This document shows, in pieces, positions 1-6,395 of a stretch of DNA of 6,419 bases (position 1 is the first letter of the stretch; every line of letters starts with the position of its first letter). The translations under genes were made by a program, and so were the position numbers. Under the pieces are notes generated by a model. It worked only from the letters and a program-made list of their open reading frames with translations. It ran no database searches and was not told the DNA's origin. This DNA is from Verrucomicrobiota bacterium (GTDB lineage Bacteria; Verrucomicrobiota; Verrucomicrobiia; Opitutales; Oceanipulchritudinaceae). The stretch spans positions 1 through 6,419 of the forward strand of contig JAAAOD010000052.1 of assembly GCA_009908535.1 (NCBI GenBank), in the 5' to 3' direction.

Positions 1-353
1 AGCAGATCGTCGTTTTCACCTGCAGCCTCGGGCTGATCCCCTTTTTCAAAGGACCCCTGCTCGAAATGCCGCGCAAGTGCTGGCCATGGCTGCTCGGGGC
101 GAGCCTCGTCATCGTCATCCAGTTCTACATCCTCAACTGGACCATTTCCCAGTTCGGCAATCCGACGGCGGCGAACATCCTCTACAGTTCGCGCGGCCTC
201 TGGTCGGTGGTCCTTGTCTGGAGCGTGGGACCGCTCTTCGGCAACTTCGAACGCGGTCACGGCTGGCGGGTCCTCTGGCGCCGCGCCCTCGGGGCGGGGT
301 TGCTCTTTGCCGCCATCAGCCTCGTCGTGCTGGAAGACGCATTTGCCTTGTGA
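1..353 (+). CDS. C-terminal part of a multi-spanning membrane protein, probably a DMT/EamA-type transporter (5' end outside window)
   Basis: The frame is already open at base 3 and runs to a TGA at 351-353, so the 116 residues seen are the C-terminal end of a gene starting before the window. The fragment has four hydrophobic stretches, roughly residues 2-14, 29-46, 60-76 and 96-110. Short charged loops separate them, including an Arg-rich one just before the last helix. This spacing of short helices fits the second half of a drug/metabolite transporter of about ten helices, which would move small metabolites across the inner membrane. I see no substrate-specifying motif. The ATG at 66 is an internal methionine, because open coding sequence and a helix lie upstream of it. 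The gene ends 31 bp before sppA on the same strand and is probably co-transcribed with it. Another polytopic membrane protein family is possible; the membrane call is firm and the family call moderate. Confidence 0.6.
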   Translation, partial: QIVVFTCSLGLIPFFKGPLLEMPRKCWPWLLGASLVIVIQFYILNWTISQFGNPTAANILYSSRGLWSVVLVWSVGPLFGNFERGHGWRVLWRRALGAGLLFAAISLVVLEDAFAL

Positions 354-384
354 TTCGGCGAACCCTGTTCAACCGTTTCGGTAT

Positions 385-2208
385 ATGGTGAAATTTCTCC
401 TTACCGTGCTGCGCATGCTGCTGGCGCTGGTGTCGGCGGCGGTGCTGTTCGCGATCCTTCTTTTCTTTTTCGTCCTTGGACTTGGACTGATCCTTTCGCC
501 GGAACCGGAAAAGCCGCAAAAGGATGCTATCCTGGTGCTCGATCTGAATTTCAACCTGACGGAGAAGCCGACGGCGGCGGGCCGCCAGCAACTGGCCGAG
601 GCCCTGCTCGAAGGGGAAATGCTGCGGAGCGTGAGCCTGCTCGATCTCCAGCGGAACCTCGAGGAAGCGAGCAAGGACAAGCAGATCGCGGGCCTGCTCC
701 TTCGCGGGAACCTCATTCCGGAAGGGTACGGCAGCCGCTACGCGGCCTTGCGGGACCTGCGGGACAGTATCCGCCGGTTTGCCTCCAGAAAGCCGGTCTG
801 GGCCTATCTTGAAGGCGACAACCTGCGCGACCTGTACGTGAAGTCGGCCGCCGATGAAGTGATTGTCAACCCGGAGAGCTTCGTCGACTTCCGTGGGCTC
901 GCGGCGGAAGGACTGTACCTCGGGGATACATTGGAAAAGGCCGGAATCGGCGTGCAAACCGTCAGAAGGGAGGAATACAAATCGGCGGCGGACGCCTTCT
1001 CGCGTGCGGAGATGTCCCCGGAGGAGCGGGAGCAGGTGAGAGCTTACCTCGACGATCTCTGGAACACGCTCGCGGGTGACGTGGCCGGGGACGGCGGCGC
1101 GGCCATTGAGAAACTGAACGGTATCGCGGAGAGCAATCTCTTCCTGATCGGGGAGGACGTGGTCGAAGCGGGCATCGCGGACAAAAGCCTTTATTACGAT
1201 GAGCTGGTCGACTATCTTTCCGAAAAAGGTTTCTACGACGCGGACCGGAACAGTTTCGGGCAGTTTTCCTATTTTTCCTATGCCTCCATGAATCTCCGGA
1301 AACCAGTGGACTTCCTTCCCGGTGGCAGCGGCAACCAGGTTGCCGTCCTGTATGCCGAAGGACCCATTGTCGATGGGGAGGGTGATGAGAACAATGTCGG
1401 GTCCGGCCCGATGGTGCGATACCTGCGGGAGATGCGGAAGGAAAGTTCCTGCAAGGCGGTGGTGCTCCGGATCAACAGCCCCGGGGGCAGCGCCACGGCC
1501 TCGGAGCGTATCGCGCGGGAAGTCCGTCTGACCAATCAAGTGAAGCCGGTCGTTGTTTCCATGGGAGGGCTGGCGGCCAGCGGCGGCTACATGATCGCCG
1601 CCCATGGTGAGGAAATCTTCGCCCAGCCGTCCACCTTGACCGGTTCGATCGGGGTGGTGGTGATGTTCTTGAACTTCGAAGATCTCGCCGATAAACTCGC
1701 CATCGGCGTCGACAGCGTGGAAACCCATCCCTTCGCCGATTCCTTCTCCGTTACACGACCGAAGTCCGAACGGGAGATGGAGCACATCGCTTCCCTTGCC
1801 GACCGCTTCTACGATGGCTTTCTCGGCATTGTCGCCGAGGGGCGCGAAATGGAGCTTGCGGAGGTGCGCAAGCTGGCCAAAGGCCGGATCTGGTCCGGCA
1901 AGGCGGCCCTCGGGAACGGGCTGGTCGACCGCGAAGGAGGGCTTCAGGAGGCCATCAAGCGCGCAGCGGATCTTGCCGGCATCGGGGACGATTATGAAAT
2001 CGTCGAACGTCCTCGCCCGAAGACCCTTGAAGAGGAGATTGCGGAAATTTTCATGGAGGCCCGCGGGGTCAGGCCGATGAAGGTGGCTCCCGGCGATATG
2101 TGGAGGCGCCTCGAAGGCGACTTCCGCACGGAGTGGGAACGCTTCCAATCTTTCAACGATCCCAACGGCCTCTACGGGATCTTGCCCTACACCCTTCACA
2201 TCCGTTAG
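385..2208 (+). CDS. sppA: Signal peptide peptidase SppA, long (67K) form, membrane-anchored S49 serine protease
   Basis: The product has 607 residues, close to the 618 of E. coli SppA. It is a tandem S49 protease that degrades cleaved signal peptides in the inner membrane, with its active site on the periplasmic side. An N-terminal membrane anchor covers about residues 5-37. The N-terminal S49 domain carries the general-base lysine K199 in REEYKSA. The C-terminal S49 domain has the INSPGG motif at 363-368 and the nucleophile S399 in GGLAASGGY. The 200-residue K-S spacing equals that of E. coli K209/S409, so the enzyme should be active. The start at 385 puts the hydrophobic anchor at the N terminus. 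An in-frame ATG at 214 would overlap the upstream membrane gene and add an unrelated leader. No clear Shine-Dalgarno site precedes the chosen start. The gene lies 31 bp after the transporter fragment and 23 bp before sufT, suggesting one operon. Confidence 0.95.
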   Translation: MVKFLLTVLRMLLALVSAAVLFAILLFFFVLGLGLILSPEPEKPQKDAILVLDLNFNLTEKPTAAGRQQLAEALLEGEMLRSVSLLDLQRNLEEASKDKQIAGLLLRGNLIPEGYGSRYAALRDLRDSIRRFASRKPVWAYLEGDNLRDLYVKSAADEVIVNPESFVDFRGLAAEGLYLGDTLEKAGIGVQTVRREEYKSAADAFSRAEMSPEEREQVRAYLDDLWNTLAGDVAGDGGAAIEKLNGIAESNLFLIGEDVVEAGIADKSLYYDELVDYLSEKGFYDADRNSFGQFSYFSYASMNLRKPVDFLPGGSGNQVAVLYAEGPIVDGEGDENNVGSGPMVRYLREMRKESSCKAVVLRINSPGGSATASERIAREVRLTNQVKPVVVSMGGLAASGGYMIAAHGEEIFAQPSTLTGSIGVVVMFLNFEDLADKLAIGVDSVETHPFADSFSVTRPKSEREMEHIASLADRFYDGFLGIVAEGREMELAEVRKLAKGRIWSGKAALGNGLVDREGGLQEAIKRAADLAGIGDDYEIVERPRPKTLEEEIAEIFMEARGVRPMKVAPGDMWRRLEGDFRTEWERFQSFNDPNGLYGILPYTLHIR

Positions 2209-2231
2209 GGTACTTTCTCAGAAGGATTCAT

Positions 2232-2789
2232 ATGACATTGAGTGGAACGGAAATTACCCTGGCCGAAGATTGCGCGGCCACCCGCATTCCTTCCGGTGAA
2301 CCGGTGGAACTGAAGAGCGGGGAAAGTTATCTCATCTCGCAGGCCCTCGGCGGCAGTGTGACCCTCCGTGACGGGGGCGGGCTTTACCGCGTCGGTCTCG
2401 AACAGGTGGACGCCCTCGGCGGCGATATCGCAGGAAAAGTCCGGGAAGAAGCCGGCACCCATCCCGATGAGGCTCCTTTCAGTGAGGAACAGGTCTGGAC
2501 GGCGCTGCGGCAGTGTTTTGACCCGGAGATTCCGGTCAACATCGTCGATCTTGGTCTTATCTATGACCTGCAGGTGAAAAAACTGGCCGAGGAAAATCAT
2601 CACATCGACGTGAAGATGACCCTTACGGCGACCGGTTGCGGGATGGGGCCGACCATCGCGGCCGACGCGCGGGAAAAGATCGAGGCGCTGCCGGCCGTCG
2701 CGTCCGCGCAGGTGGATATCGTCTGGGATCCGCAATGGACCCCACACATGATTTCTCCGGAAGGCCGCAGCATCCTCGGCCTTGATTGA
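2232..2789 (+). CDS. sufT: Long-form SufT, DUF59/MIP18-domain iron-sulfur cluster assembly protein
   Basis: This 185-residue protein matches the long bacterial SufT family, cytosolic factors that help mature Fe-S proteins. About 75 N-terminal residues with a SufT-type Gly-rich segment (QALGGSVTL near 37-45, then LYRV) are followed by a DUF59/MIP18 domain from about residue 84. The DUF59 hallmarks are DPEIPVNIVDLGLIYD from D97 and the conserved cysteine C136 in TGCGMGP; the equivalent cysteine is implicated in Fe-S handling in this family. The ATG at 2232 is preceded by AGAAGGA about 5 nt upstream, the best ribosome binding site in the cluster, and a longer upstream frame would run into sppA. 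No other suf genes (sufBCDS) are present in the window, so the protein is separated from the core machinery here. Its tight spacing to sppA and xerC suggests shared transcription rather than shared function. The family call is strong; the exact client proteins are unknown. Confidence 0.9.
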   Translation: MTLSGTEITLAEDCAATRIPSGEPVELKSGESYLISQALGGSVTLRDGGGLYRVGLEQVDALGGDIAGKVREEAGTHPDEAPFSEEQVWTALRQCFDPEIPVNIVDLGLIYDLQVKKLAEENHHIDVKMTLTATGCGMGPTIAADAREKIEALPAVASAQVDIVWDPQWTPHMISPEGRSILGLD

Positions 2790-2802
2790 GGACGGTTCCG
2801 CG

Positions 2803-3741
2803 GTGAGGGAAGGCGAGGGGGAGGAGAAGGTTCCGGAGCTTGTGGAGCGTTTCCTCGCCCATCTTGCCAACGAACGCCGCTATTCCCCGTACACGGTCCG
2901 GAACTACCGGCAGGCCCTGCTTGATCTCGCCGCCTCCCGTGGAGGCCGACGGCAGCGGGAGGCGCCAGTGGATCTGCGGGTTGTCCGCCTCCGCGACCTG
3001 CGGTCCTACATCGTGGAGGCCCAGCGTGCGGGAACCTCGCGCCGGACGCTCCACCTGCGCCTCAGCGCCATTCGCTCCTTTTACCGCTACCTTCACCGCA
3101 TGGGGGAAGTGGCGGCCAATCCCGCTTCCGGACTCGTCCTGCCCGGCTACCGCAAACCGCTTCCGAAATTCTTTTCGCCCCCGCAGATCCGGACCTTTCT
3201 GGAGGCGCCATCGCGCCTGCTCGCGGAGGGCGGGATCGATGCCTTTACGGCGGCGCGGGACGAGGCGATTTTCGAGCTTTTCTACGGGGCTGGCCTTCGG
3301 ATCAGCGAGTTGACGGAAGCCCGCTGGGGCAATGCCGATTTCACGGCCCGTTGCCTCCGCGTTGTCGGCAAGGGCCGCAAGGAGCGGATCTGTCCCATGG
3401 GAAAGACCGCCGCCGAAAAGCTCCGGCTTTTCCGCGACCGGCATGCCGTGGTGCGCGGAGTCACCGACTTCCTCGTGCATGACGCCTTCGGCAAGCCGCT
3501 CTCCGCATGGCGGATTCAGCGGGACATGAAAAAGTACCTCCGCGCGAGCGGTCTTCCGGAGGACCTTACCCCGCACAAGATCCGGCACAGTTTCGCCACT
3601 CATCTTCTCGACGCCGGGGCTGACCTCCGGGCTGTGCAGAGCATGCTGGGCCATGCCAGCCTTTCCACGACCCAGATCTATACCCACGTCGGCCTCGACC
3701 GCCTCAAGGCCGCCCACAAGCAAGCGCATCCGCGGGCCTGA
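2803..3741 (+). CDS. xerC: Tyrosine recombinase of the XerC/XerD type
   Basis: With the GTG start at 2803 the product has 312 residues, a usual Xer length. Xer recombinases resolve chromosome dimers at dif during division, usually as a XerC/XerD pair activated by FtsK. The N-terminal SAM-like core-binding domain covers about residues 1-100 (ERRYSPYTVRNY, then the RSFYRYL region). The catalytic domain follows with every active-site residue: R166 (GAGLRISEL), K190 (VVGKGRKER), H258 and R261 (PHKIRHSFATH), H284 (LGHASLSTTQ) and nucleophile Y293 (IYTHV). The start is uncertain: TTG at 2782 overlaps sufT by 8 bp, GTG at 2803 has GAGGA 10 nt upstream and gives a family-like N terminus, and GTG at 2842 is also possible. 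Position in a housekeeping cluster and simple Xer length favour the cellular enzyme over a phage integrase. XerC versus XerD cannot be decided here. Confidence 0.9.
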   Translation: MREGEGEEKVPELVERFLAHLANERRYSPYTVRNYRQALLDLAASRGGRRQREAPVDLRVVRLRDLRSYIVEAQRAGTSRRTLHLRLSAIRSFYRYLHRMGEVAANPASGLVLPGYRKPLPKFFSPPQIRTFLEAPSRLLAEGGIDAFTAARDEAIFELFYGAGLRISELTEARWGNADFTARCLRVVGKGRKERICPMGKTAAEKLRLFRDRHAVVRGVTDFLVHDAFGKPLSAWRIQRDMKKYLRASGLPEDLTPHKIRHSFATHLLDAGADLRAVQSMLGHASLSTTQIYTHVGLDRLKAAHKQAHPRA

Positions 3742-3751
3742 CCATCGGCTC

Positions 3752-3765
3752 TCGGTCGCGACCGA
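3752..3765. other. Perfect 14-bp palindrome between convergent genes
   Basis: TCGGTCGCGACCGA is a perfect palindrome in the 24-bp gap between the xerC stop and the stop of the opposing lipoprotein gene. As RNA it could form a 5-bp stem with a CGCG loop on either strand. An outer ATCGG/CCGAT pair (3744-3748 and 3762-3766) could compete with it. The position suggests a shared bidirectional terminator, but there is no T-run on either side, so a classical intrinsic terminator is not supported. A protein-binding site or chance in GC-rich DNA are alternatives. Confidence 0.35.
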
Positions 3766-4770
3766 TTACCTGGGGAGAAAGCGGGTGGTGTACCATTCCG
3801 GGGCGGCGGCGGGATCGCCCTCGGCGATATTCAGCTCGTGAAGCCGGCGGGCAAGGCTTTCGAGGCGCTCCGGATCGAGCTGGCCGGTATCGTCCGAAGC
3901 GTCCTTTTTCCCCGTAACGAGGCGGCGCTCGACCATTTCCCCGCGGCTGAAGGCCATGAATTCAGGCGTCATGCGGGAATTGCGGTCCGCAATCAAGGCG
4001 AAGGCGGGGCCGGGATCGTTGTGGATGAAGTCCTTCCATCCGCGGACGGAGGCGCGGACAAAGCGCCGCACAATTTCCGGTTTCTCCTCCGCGAAGCTCC
4101 GCAGGCAGTAGACGCCGTGATACGGATCGAAGCCCGATTCGCGCAGAGGAATCACCTTGGGCTCAACGCCCGCTTTGCGGATGTAGAAGGGTTCATTGGT
4201 GAGGAGGCACTGCTGAATGAAGGAAGGGTCCTCGAGAAAACGTTCCATTCCGAAGTCGTGGGGAACGATGTTGAGCTTGATCCCGTACCGTGCTTCGACC
4301 CACTGGATCCAGCTCAGACCCGGGACCGCCATGACGGATTCCCCGTCCAGTTCGGGAAGACTGTCGATGGGGTTGTCGGCATGCAGCATGACCGATTGCG
4401 GGTCGTGTTGCAGCGTTGCCATGACCATGATGACCGGGACGTCCCTCTGGTTGAAGGTGTAGACCGCGTCGGCACGATTCATGGCGAAATCCACCCGTCC
4501 GCGCAGGATTTTCTGCACACTCATGGTATTGGGACCGCCCGGGAGAAGGGTGACTTCCAGGCCTTCCTCAAGGTAAAATCCTTTCGCGACCGCCTGGTAA
4601 AATCCCCCGTGCTCAGGTTGGGGCATCCAGTCCGTCTGGAGGACGACTTCGGTCAGGGTCTCCTTGGTACCGGAGTCGGCGGGCGCGTCGCTGGAATCTT
4701 CCCCGCAACCGGTGAAAAGGACAAGCAGAGGAAGGAGGGTCAGCGGAATAAGGCGGGAAAGCTGCGGCAT
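3766..4770 (-). CDS. Lipoprotein substrate-binding protein of an ABC transporter, NMT1/THI5-like (SsuA/ThiY/TauA superfamily)
   Basis: From the ATG at 4770 the product has 334 residues. A signal peptide has a basic/hydrophobic run to about residue 18 and a lipobox ending in FTGC with the lipidated cysteine C22, so the mature protein should be membrane-tethered. A Ser/Asp/Gly-rich linker follows to about residue 40. The NMT1-type periplasmic-binding fold then begins with TDWMPQPEHGGFYQAVAKGFY (starting near residue 46), followed by GLEVTLLPGGPNT and a segment rich in hydrophobic strands. Relatives bind pyrimidine thiamine precursors, sulfonates, nitrate or similar compounds; the ligand cannot be assigned. 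A TTG nine bases upstream (4779) is an alternative start, and neither has a good Shine-Dalgarno site. No permease or ATPase gene adjoins it: downstream is the convergent xerC, upstream a hairpin cluster and a group II intron. Partners may lie elsewhere or beyond the intron. Confidence 0.85.
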   Translation of the reverse strand: MPQLSRLIPLTLLPLLVLFTGCGEDSSDAPADSGTKETLTEVVLQTDWMPQPEHGGFYQAVAKGFYLEEGLEVTLLPGGPNTMSVQKILRGRVDFAMNRADAVYTFNQRDVPVIMVMATLQHDPQSVMLHADNPIDSLPELDGESVMAVPGLSWIQWVEARYGIKLNIVPHDFGMERFLEDPSFIQQCLLTNEPFYIRKAGVEPKVIPLRESGFDPYHGVYCLRSFAEEKPEIVRRFVRASVRGWKDFIHNDPGPAFALIADRNSRMTPEFMAFSRGEMVERRLVTGKKDASDDTGQLDPERLESLARRLHELNIAEGDPAAAPEWYTTRFLPR

Positions 4771-4895
4771 AAAATGCAAGATGAAGACAAGAAAAGGCTC
4801 CGCAACCCGCCAGTGGCGGATAATGGAGGGAAGCGCTGCGGCGCTTCCGCGTAGGGCCGGGGCTTGTCCCCGCGCCGACCATGCCTTCTCTCTGT
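4771..4895. other. Noncoding region between lipoprotein gene and intron
   Basis: These 125 bp form the 5' region of the lipoprotein gene and the 3' exon side of the group II intron. They hold three hairpins (4807-4872) plus AT-richer DNA just before the lipoprotein start. I see no convincing -35/-10 promoter pair and no Shine-Dalgarno site. The lipoprotein reading frame stays open upstream through the whole stretch on the minus strand but contains no ATG or GTG, so I regard it as untranslated. Confidence 0.6.
4807..4872. repeat. Cluster of three short palindromes, REP-like element
   Basis: Three inverted repeats lie in a row. The first is CCGCC-AGT-GGCGG at 4807-4819. The second is GGAAGCGC-TGCG-GCGCTTCC at 4829-4848, a perfect 8-bp stem. 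The third is CGGGG-CTTGT-CCCCG at 4858-4872. The design of compact GC-rich stems with 3-5 nt loops between genes resembles REP/BIME-type dispersed palindromic elements, which can be spread by RAYT transposases. Only one copy is visible in the window, so its dispersed nature is inferred. The hairpins lie within the 5' leader of the lipoprotein gene and could affect its transcription or mRNA stability. Confidence 0.5.
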
Positions 4896-4898
4896 ATT

Positions 4899-4932
4899 GA
4901 GTAGCCGGGGGAGGTCACCCTCCCCGGCTCTC
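4899..4932 (-). ncRNA. Group II intron domain VI with bulged branch-point A4902
   Basis: On the minus strand GAG-AGCCGGGGAGG pairs with CCTCCCCCGGCT-CTC around a GTGA (GNRA-type) tetraloop at 4918-4915. The adenosine A4902 is left bulged between T4903 and C4901, which is the standard branch-point arrangement. The 3' arm has five Cs against four Gs, so one C must bulge. Only AAT (4898-4896) separates the stem from the predicted splice site. Confidence 0.85.
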
Positions 4933-4934
4933 AC

Positions 4935-4968
4935 ACCACCGGACGTACGGTTCACGTATCACGGCGGT
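4935..4968 (-). ncRNA. Group II intron domain V (catalytic hairpin)
   Basis: This is a 34-nt hairpin on the minus strand, the standard length for domain V. The lower stem pairs ACCGCCG (4968-4962) with CGGTGGT (4941-4935), including one G-U wobble. The upper stem pairs TACG (4958-4955) with CGTA (4949-4946). A two-base CG bulge (4945-4944) sits on the 3' side, as expected for the metal-binding bulge. T4961 appears unpaired and the terminal loop counts five bases, a slight departure from the usual GNRA-type loop. Two bases (GT) link it to domain VI. Confidence 0.85.
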
Positions 4969-4985
4969 TCCGGAAGTTGATGTTG

Positions 4986-6395
4986 TTACGGTCGGCATAG
5001 TGAGTCGAGCAGACTGATGAGGTCCATTTCATCGAAGTGGGCCTTGGGGAAGGCAGCGTGCATGTGGGAAGCACCAGCGTTGAACCAAGGACCGCGACCA
5101 TTCCATGCGCTGGAGCGGGCACGTTCCTCAGGCAGACCGGCAGCAACAAGGCGGCGAAAGCGGGTGTAGGGCCGCTTCCATTGGCGCCACAGGATGCCGC
5201 GCAGACGGCGGCGTATCCAGCTGTCCAGTTCTTCCGCATAGCCTTTGGTTGCGGCGAGGCGGAAGTAATTGATCCAGCCACGCAGGACCGGGTTGAGCCG
5301 TTCTTTGATGAAGAAGAACAGGTTTCTCCCGCGTCCCTCCCGGAACAGTTCCTTGAGTTTGCTTTTGAGCTTCTTCACGCTCTTTCTGGGAACTCGGATT
5401 TTGGGCTTCTTCTGGATTGTGAAGCTGAAGCCAAGGAAAGACCGATTGGTCGGCCAGTCCACCGCACTCTTGGAGCGGTTTACCTTCAGCTTGAGTTTCT
5501 TTTCAATGAACCGGGTCATCGATTCCATCACGCGTTCTCCCGAGCGGCGGGTGGCAACGTAGACGTTGCAATCATCCGCGTATCGGCAGAAGCTGTGGCC
5601 CCGTTTTTCCAGTTCTTTATCCAGATCATCCAGCAGGATGTTTGAGAGCAGCGGTGACAGGGGTCCGCCTTGCGGCGTTCCCTTTTCCGTTGTCCGTGTC
5701 AAACCCCCTTCCATCACGCCGCTTCTCAGGAAGGCGCGGATGAGTTTGAGCATCCGTTTGTCCTTCACCCGGCGGCGCACGCGTCCCATCAGCATGTCGT
5801 GATTGACCTCGTCGAAGAACGATTCCAGGTCGATGTCCACCACGATGCGTTTGCCTTCTTCCTGATAACGCTGGGCTTGCCGCACGGCCTCATGGGGGCT
5901 GCGTCCGGGCCGGAACCCGTAACTGTGCGAGGAAAATCCCGGTTCGAAGATCGGGGTTAGCACTTGCAGGGCGGCCTGCTGGATCCATCGATCCAATATC
6001 GTTGGCACGCCCAGCTTGCGCTTCCCGCCTCCGGGCTTGGGGATCTCCACCCGTTTCACCGCCTTGGGCACATAGGTGCCTGCCAGCAGGTGTTCGCGTA
6101 TCTCGGTCCAATGCTCCCGGATCATGGCTTCGGTTTGGTCAAAACCACGACCGTCCACTCCGGCAGCTCCTTTGTTCGACCTGACCCGCCGCCATGCGGC
6201 GTTCAGGTTCTCGCGTTCGATCATCTGCTCGACCAGCTTTGCTGTCTCGTCGATGAGGGAGTTTCCGTCCGATGGTGAGCTTGAAGCACCCGCAGGGTTC
6301 CCGACTGGATTCCGTCCGTCACCTCCCCTGCAGGCAGCACGCTTGTTGTCGTGCTCTTCTGTTTCCCCGCTCTGTCCCGTGGTCGTCACTGTCAT
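4986..6395 (-). CDS. ltrA: Group II intron-encoded reverse transcriptase/maturase
   Basis: This 469-residue protein helps its intron RNA fold and splice, and reverse-transcribes it during mobility. Residues 1-45 are a hydrophilic, Ser/Gly-rich leader. The RT domain follows: SNKGAAGVDG (73-82), IPKPGGGKRKLGVPT (118-132), FRPGRSPHEAV (161-171), the first catalytic aspartate D187 in VVDIDLESFFDEVNHD, QGGPLSP (242-248), and RYADD with the catalytic D274-D275. The maturase (X/GIIM) region runs from about 340, with LNPVLRGWINYF (367-378) and a C-terminal WNGRGPWFNAGASHMHAAFP block (431-450). No HNH endonuclease domain follows, so second-strand priming would have to come from replication forks or nicks. 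The ATG at 6395 has GGAAGAAG a few bases upstream. The stop lies 17 nt before domain V. All catalytic residues are present with no frameshift, so it appears functional. Confidence 0.95.
   Translation of the reverse strand: MTVTTTGQSGETEEHDNKRAACRGGDGRNPVGNPAGASSSPSDGNSLIDETAKLVEQMIERENLNAAWRRVRSNKGAAGVDGRGFDQTEAMIREHWTEIREHLLAGTYVPKAVKRVEIPKPGGGKRKLGVPTILDRWIQQAALQVLTPIFEPGFSSHSYGFRPGRSPHEAVRQAQRYQEEGKRIVVDIDLESFFDEVNHDMLMGRVRRRVKDKRMLKLIRAFLRSGVMEGGLTRTTEKGTPQGGPLSPLLSNILLDDLDKELEKRGHSFCRYADDCNVYVATRRSGERVMESMTRFIEKKLKLKVNRSKSAVDWPTNRSFLGFSFTIQKKPKIRVPRKSVKKLKSKLKELFREGRGRNLFFFIKERLNPVLRGWINYFRLAATKGYAEELDSWIRRRLRGILWRQWKRPYTRFRRLVAAGLPEERARSSAWNGRGPWFNAGASHMHAAFPKAHFDEMDLISLLDSLCRP

Noticed and set aside
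214..384. N-terminal extension of SppA from the ATG at 214
   Set aside because: It overlaps the upstream membrane protein out of frame and would place a Ser/Gly-rich leader before the membrane anchor. The start at 385 gives the family's usual length.
316..2199. A 627-codon open frame antisense to sppA
   Set aside because: It mirrors sppA almost exactly, its translation is rich in His/Arg/Pro/Gly without domain motifs, and long antisense frames are expected in GC-rich codon usage. The SppA catalytic residues on the + strand settle the real frame.
2623..3729. A 368-codon open frame antisense to xerC
   Set aside because: It is a shadow of a recombinase with a complete R-K-H-R-H-Y active site. 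No recognisable motif is present in the antisense product.
2803..3741. Recombinase as a phage or integron integrase marking a mobile island
   Set aside because: It has simple Xer length and motifs, lies in a housekeeping gene string, and no tRNA, attachment site or attC-like repeats were seen nearby.
3838..4854. A 338-codon + strand frame opposite the lipoprotein gene
   Set aside because: The minus strand encodes a clear lipobox and binding-protein fold. The + strand product is His/Gly/Arg-rich and looks like a codon-bias shadow.
5037..5645. A 202-codon + strand frame inside the intron
   Set aside because: It is antisense to the RT domain including the YADD motif, so it is a shadow.
4986..6395. 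RT as a retron, diversity-generating retroelement or CRISPR-associated RT
   Set aside because: The maturase C-terminal region and the domain V/VI hairpins directly downstream identify it as a group II intron protein. No template/variable repeat pair, msr/msd structure or cas gene is visible.
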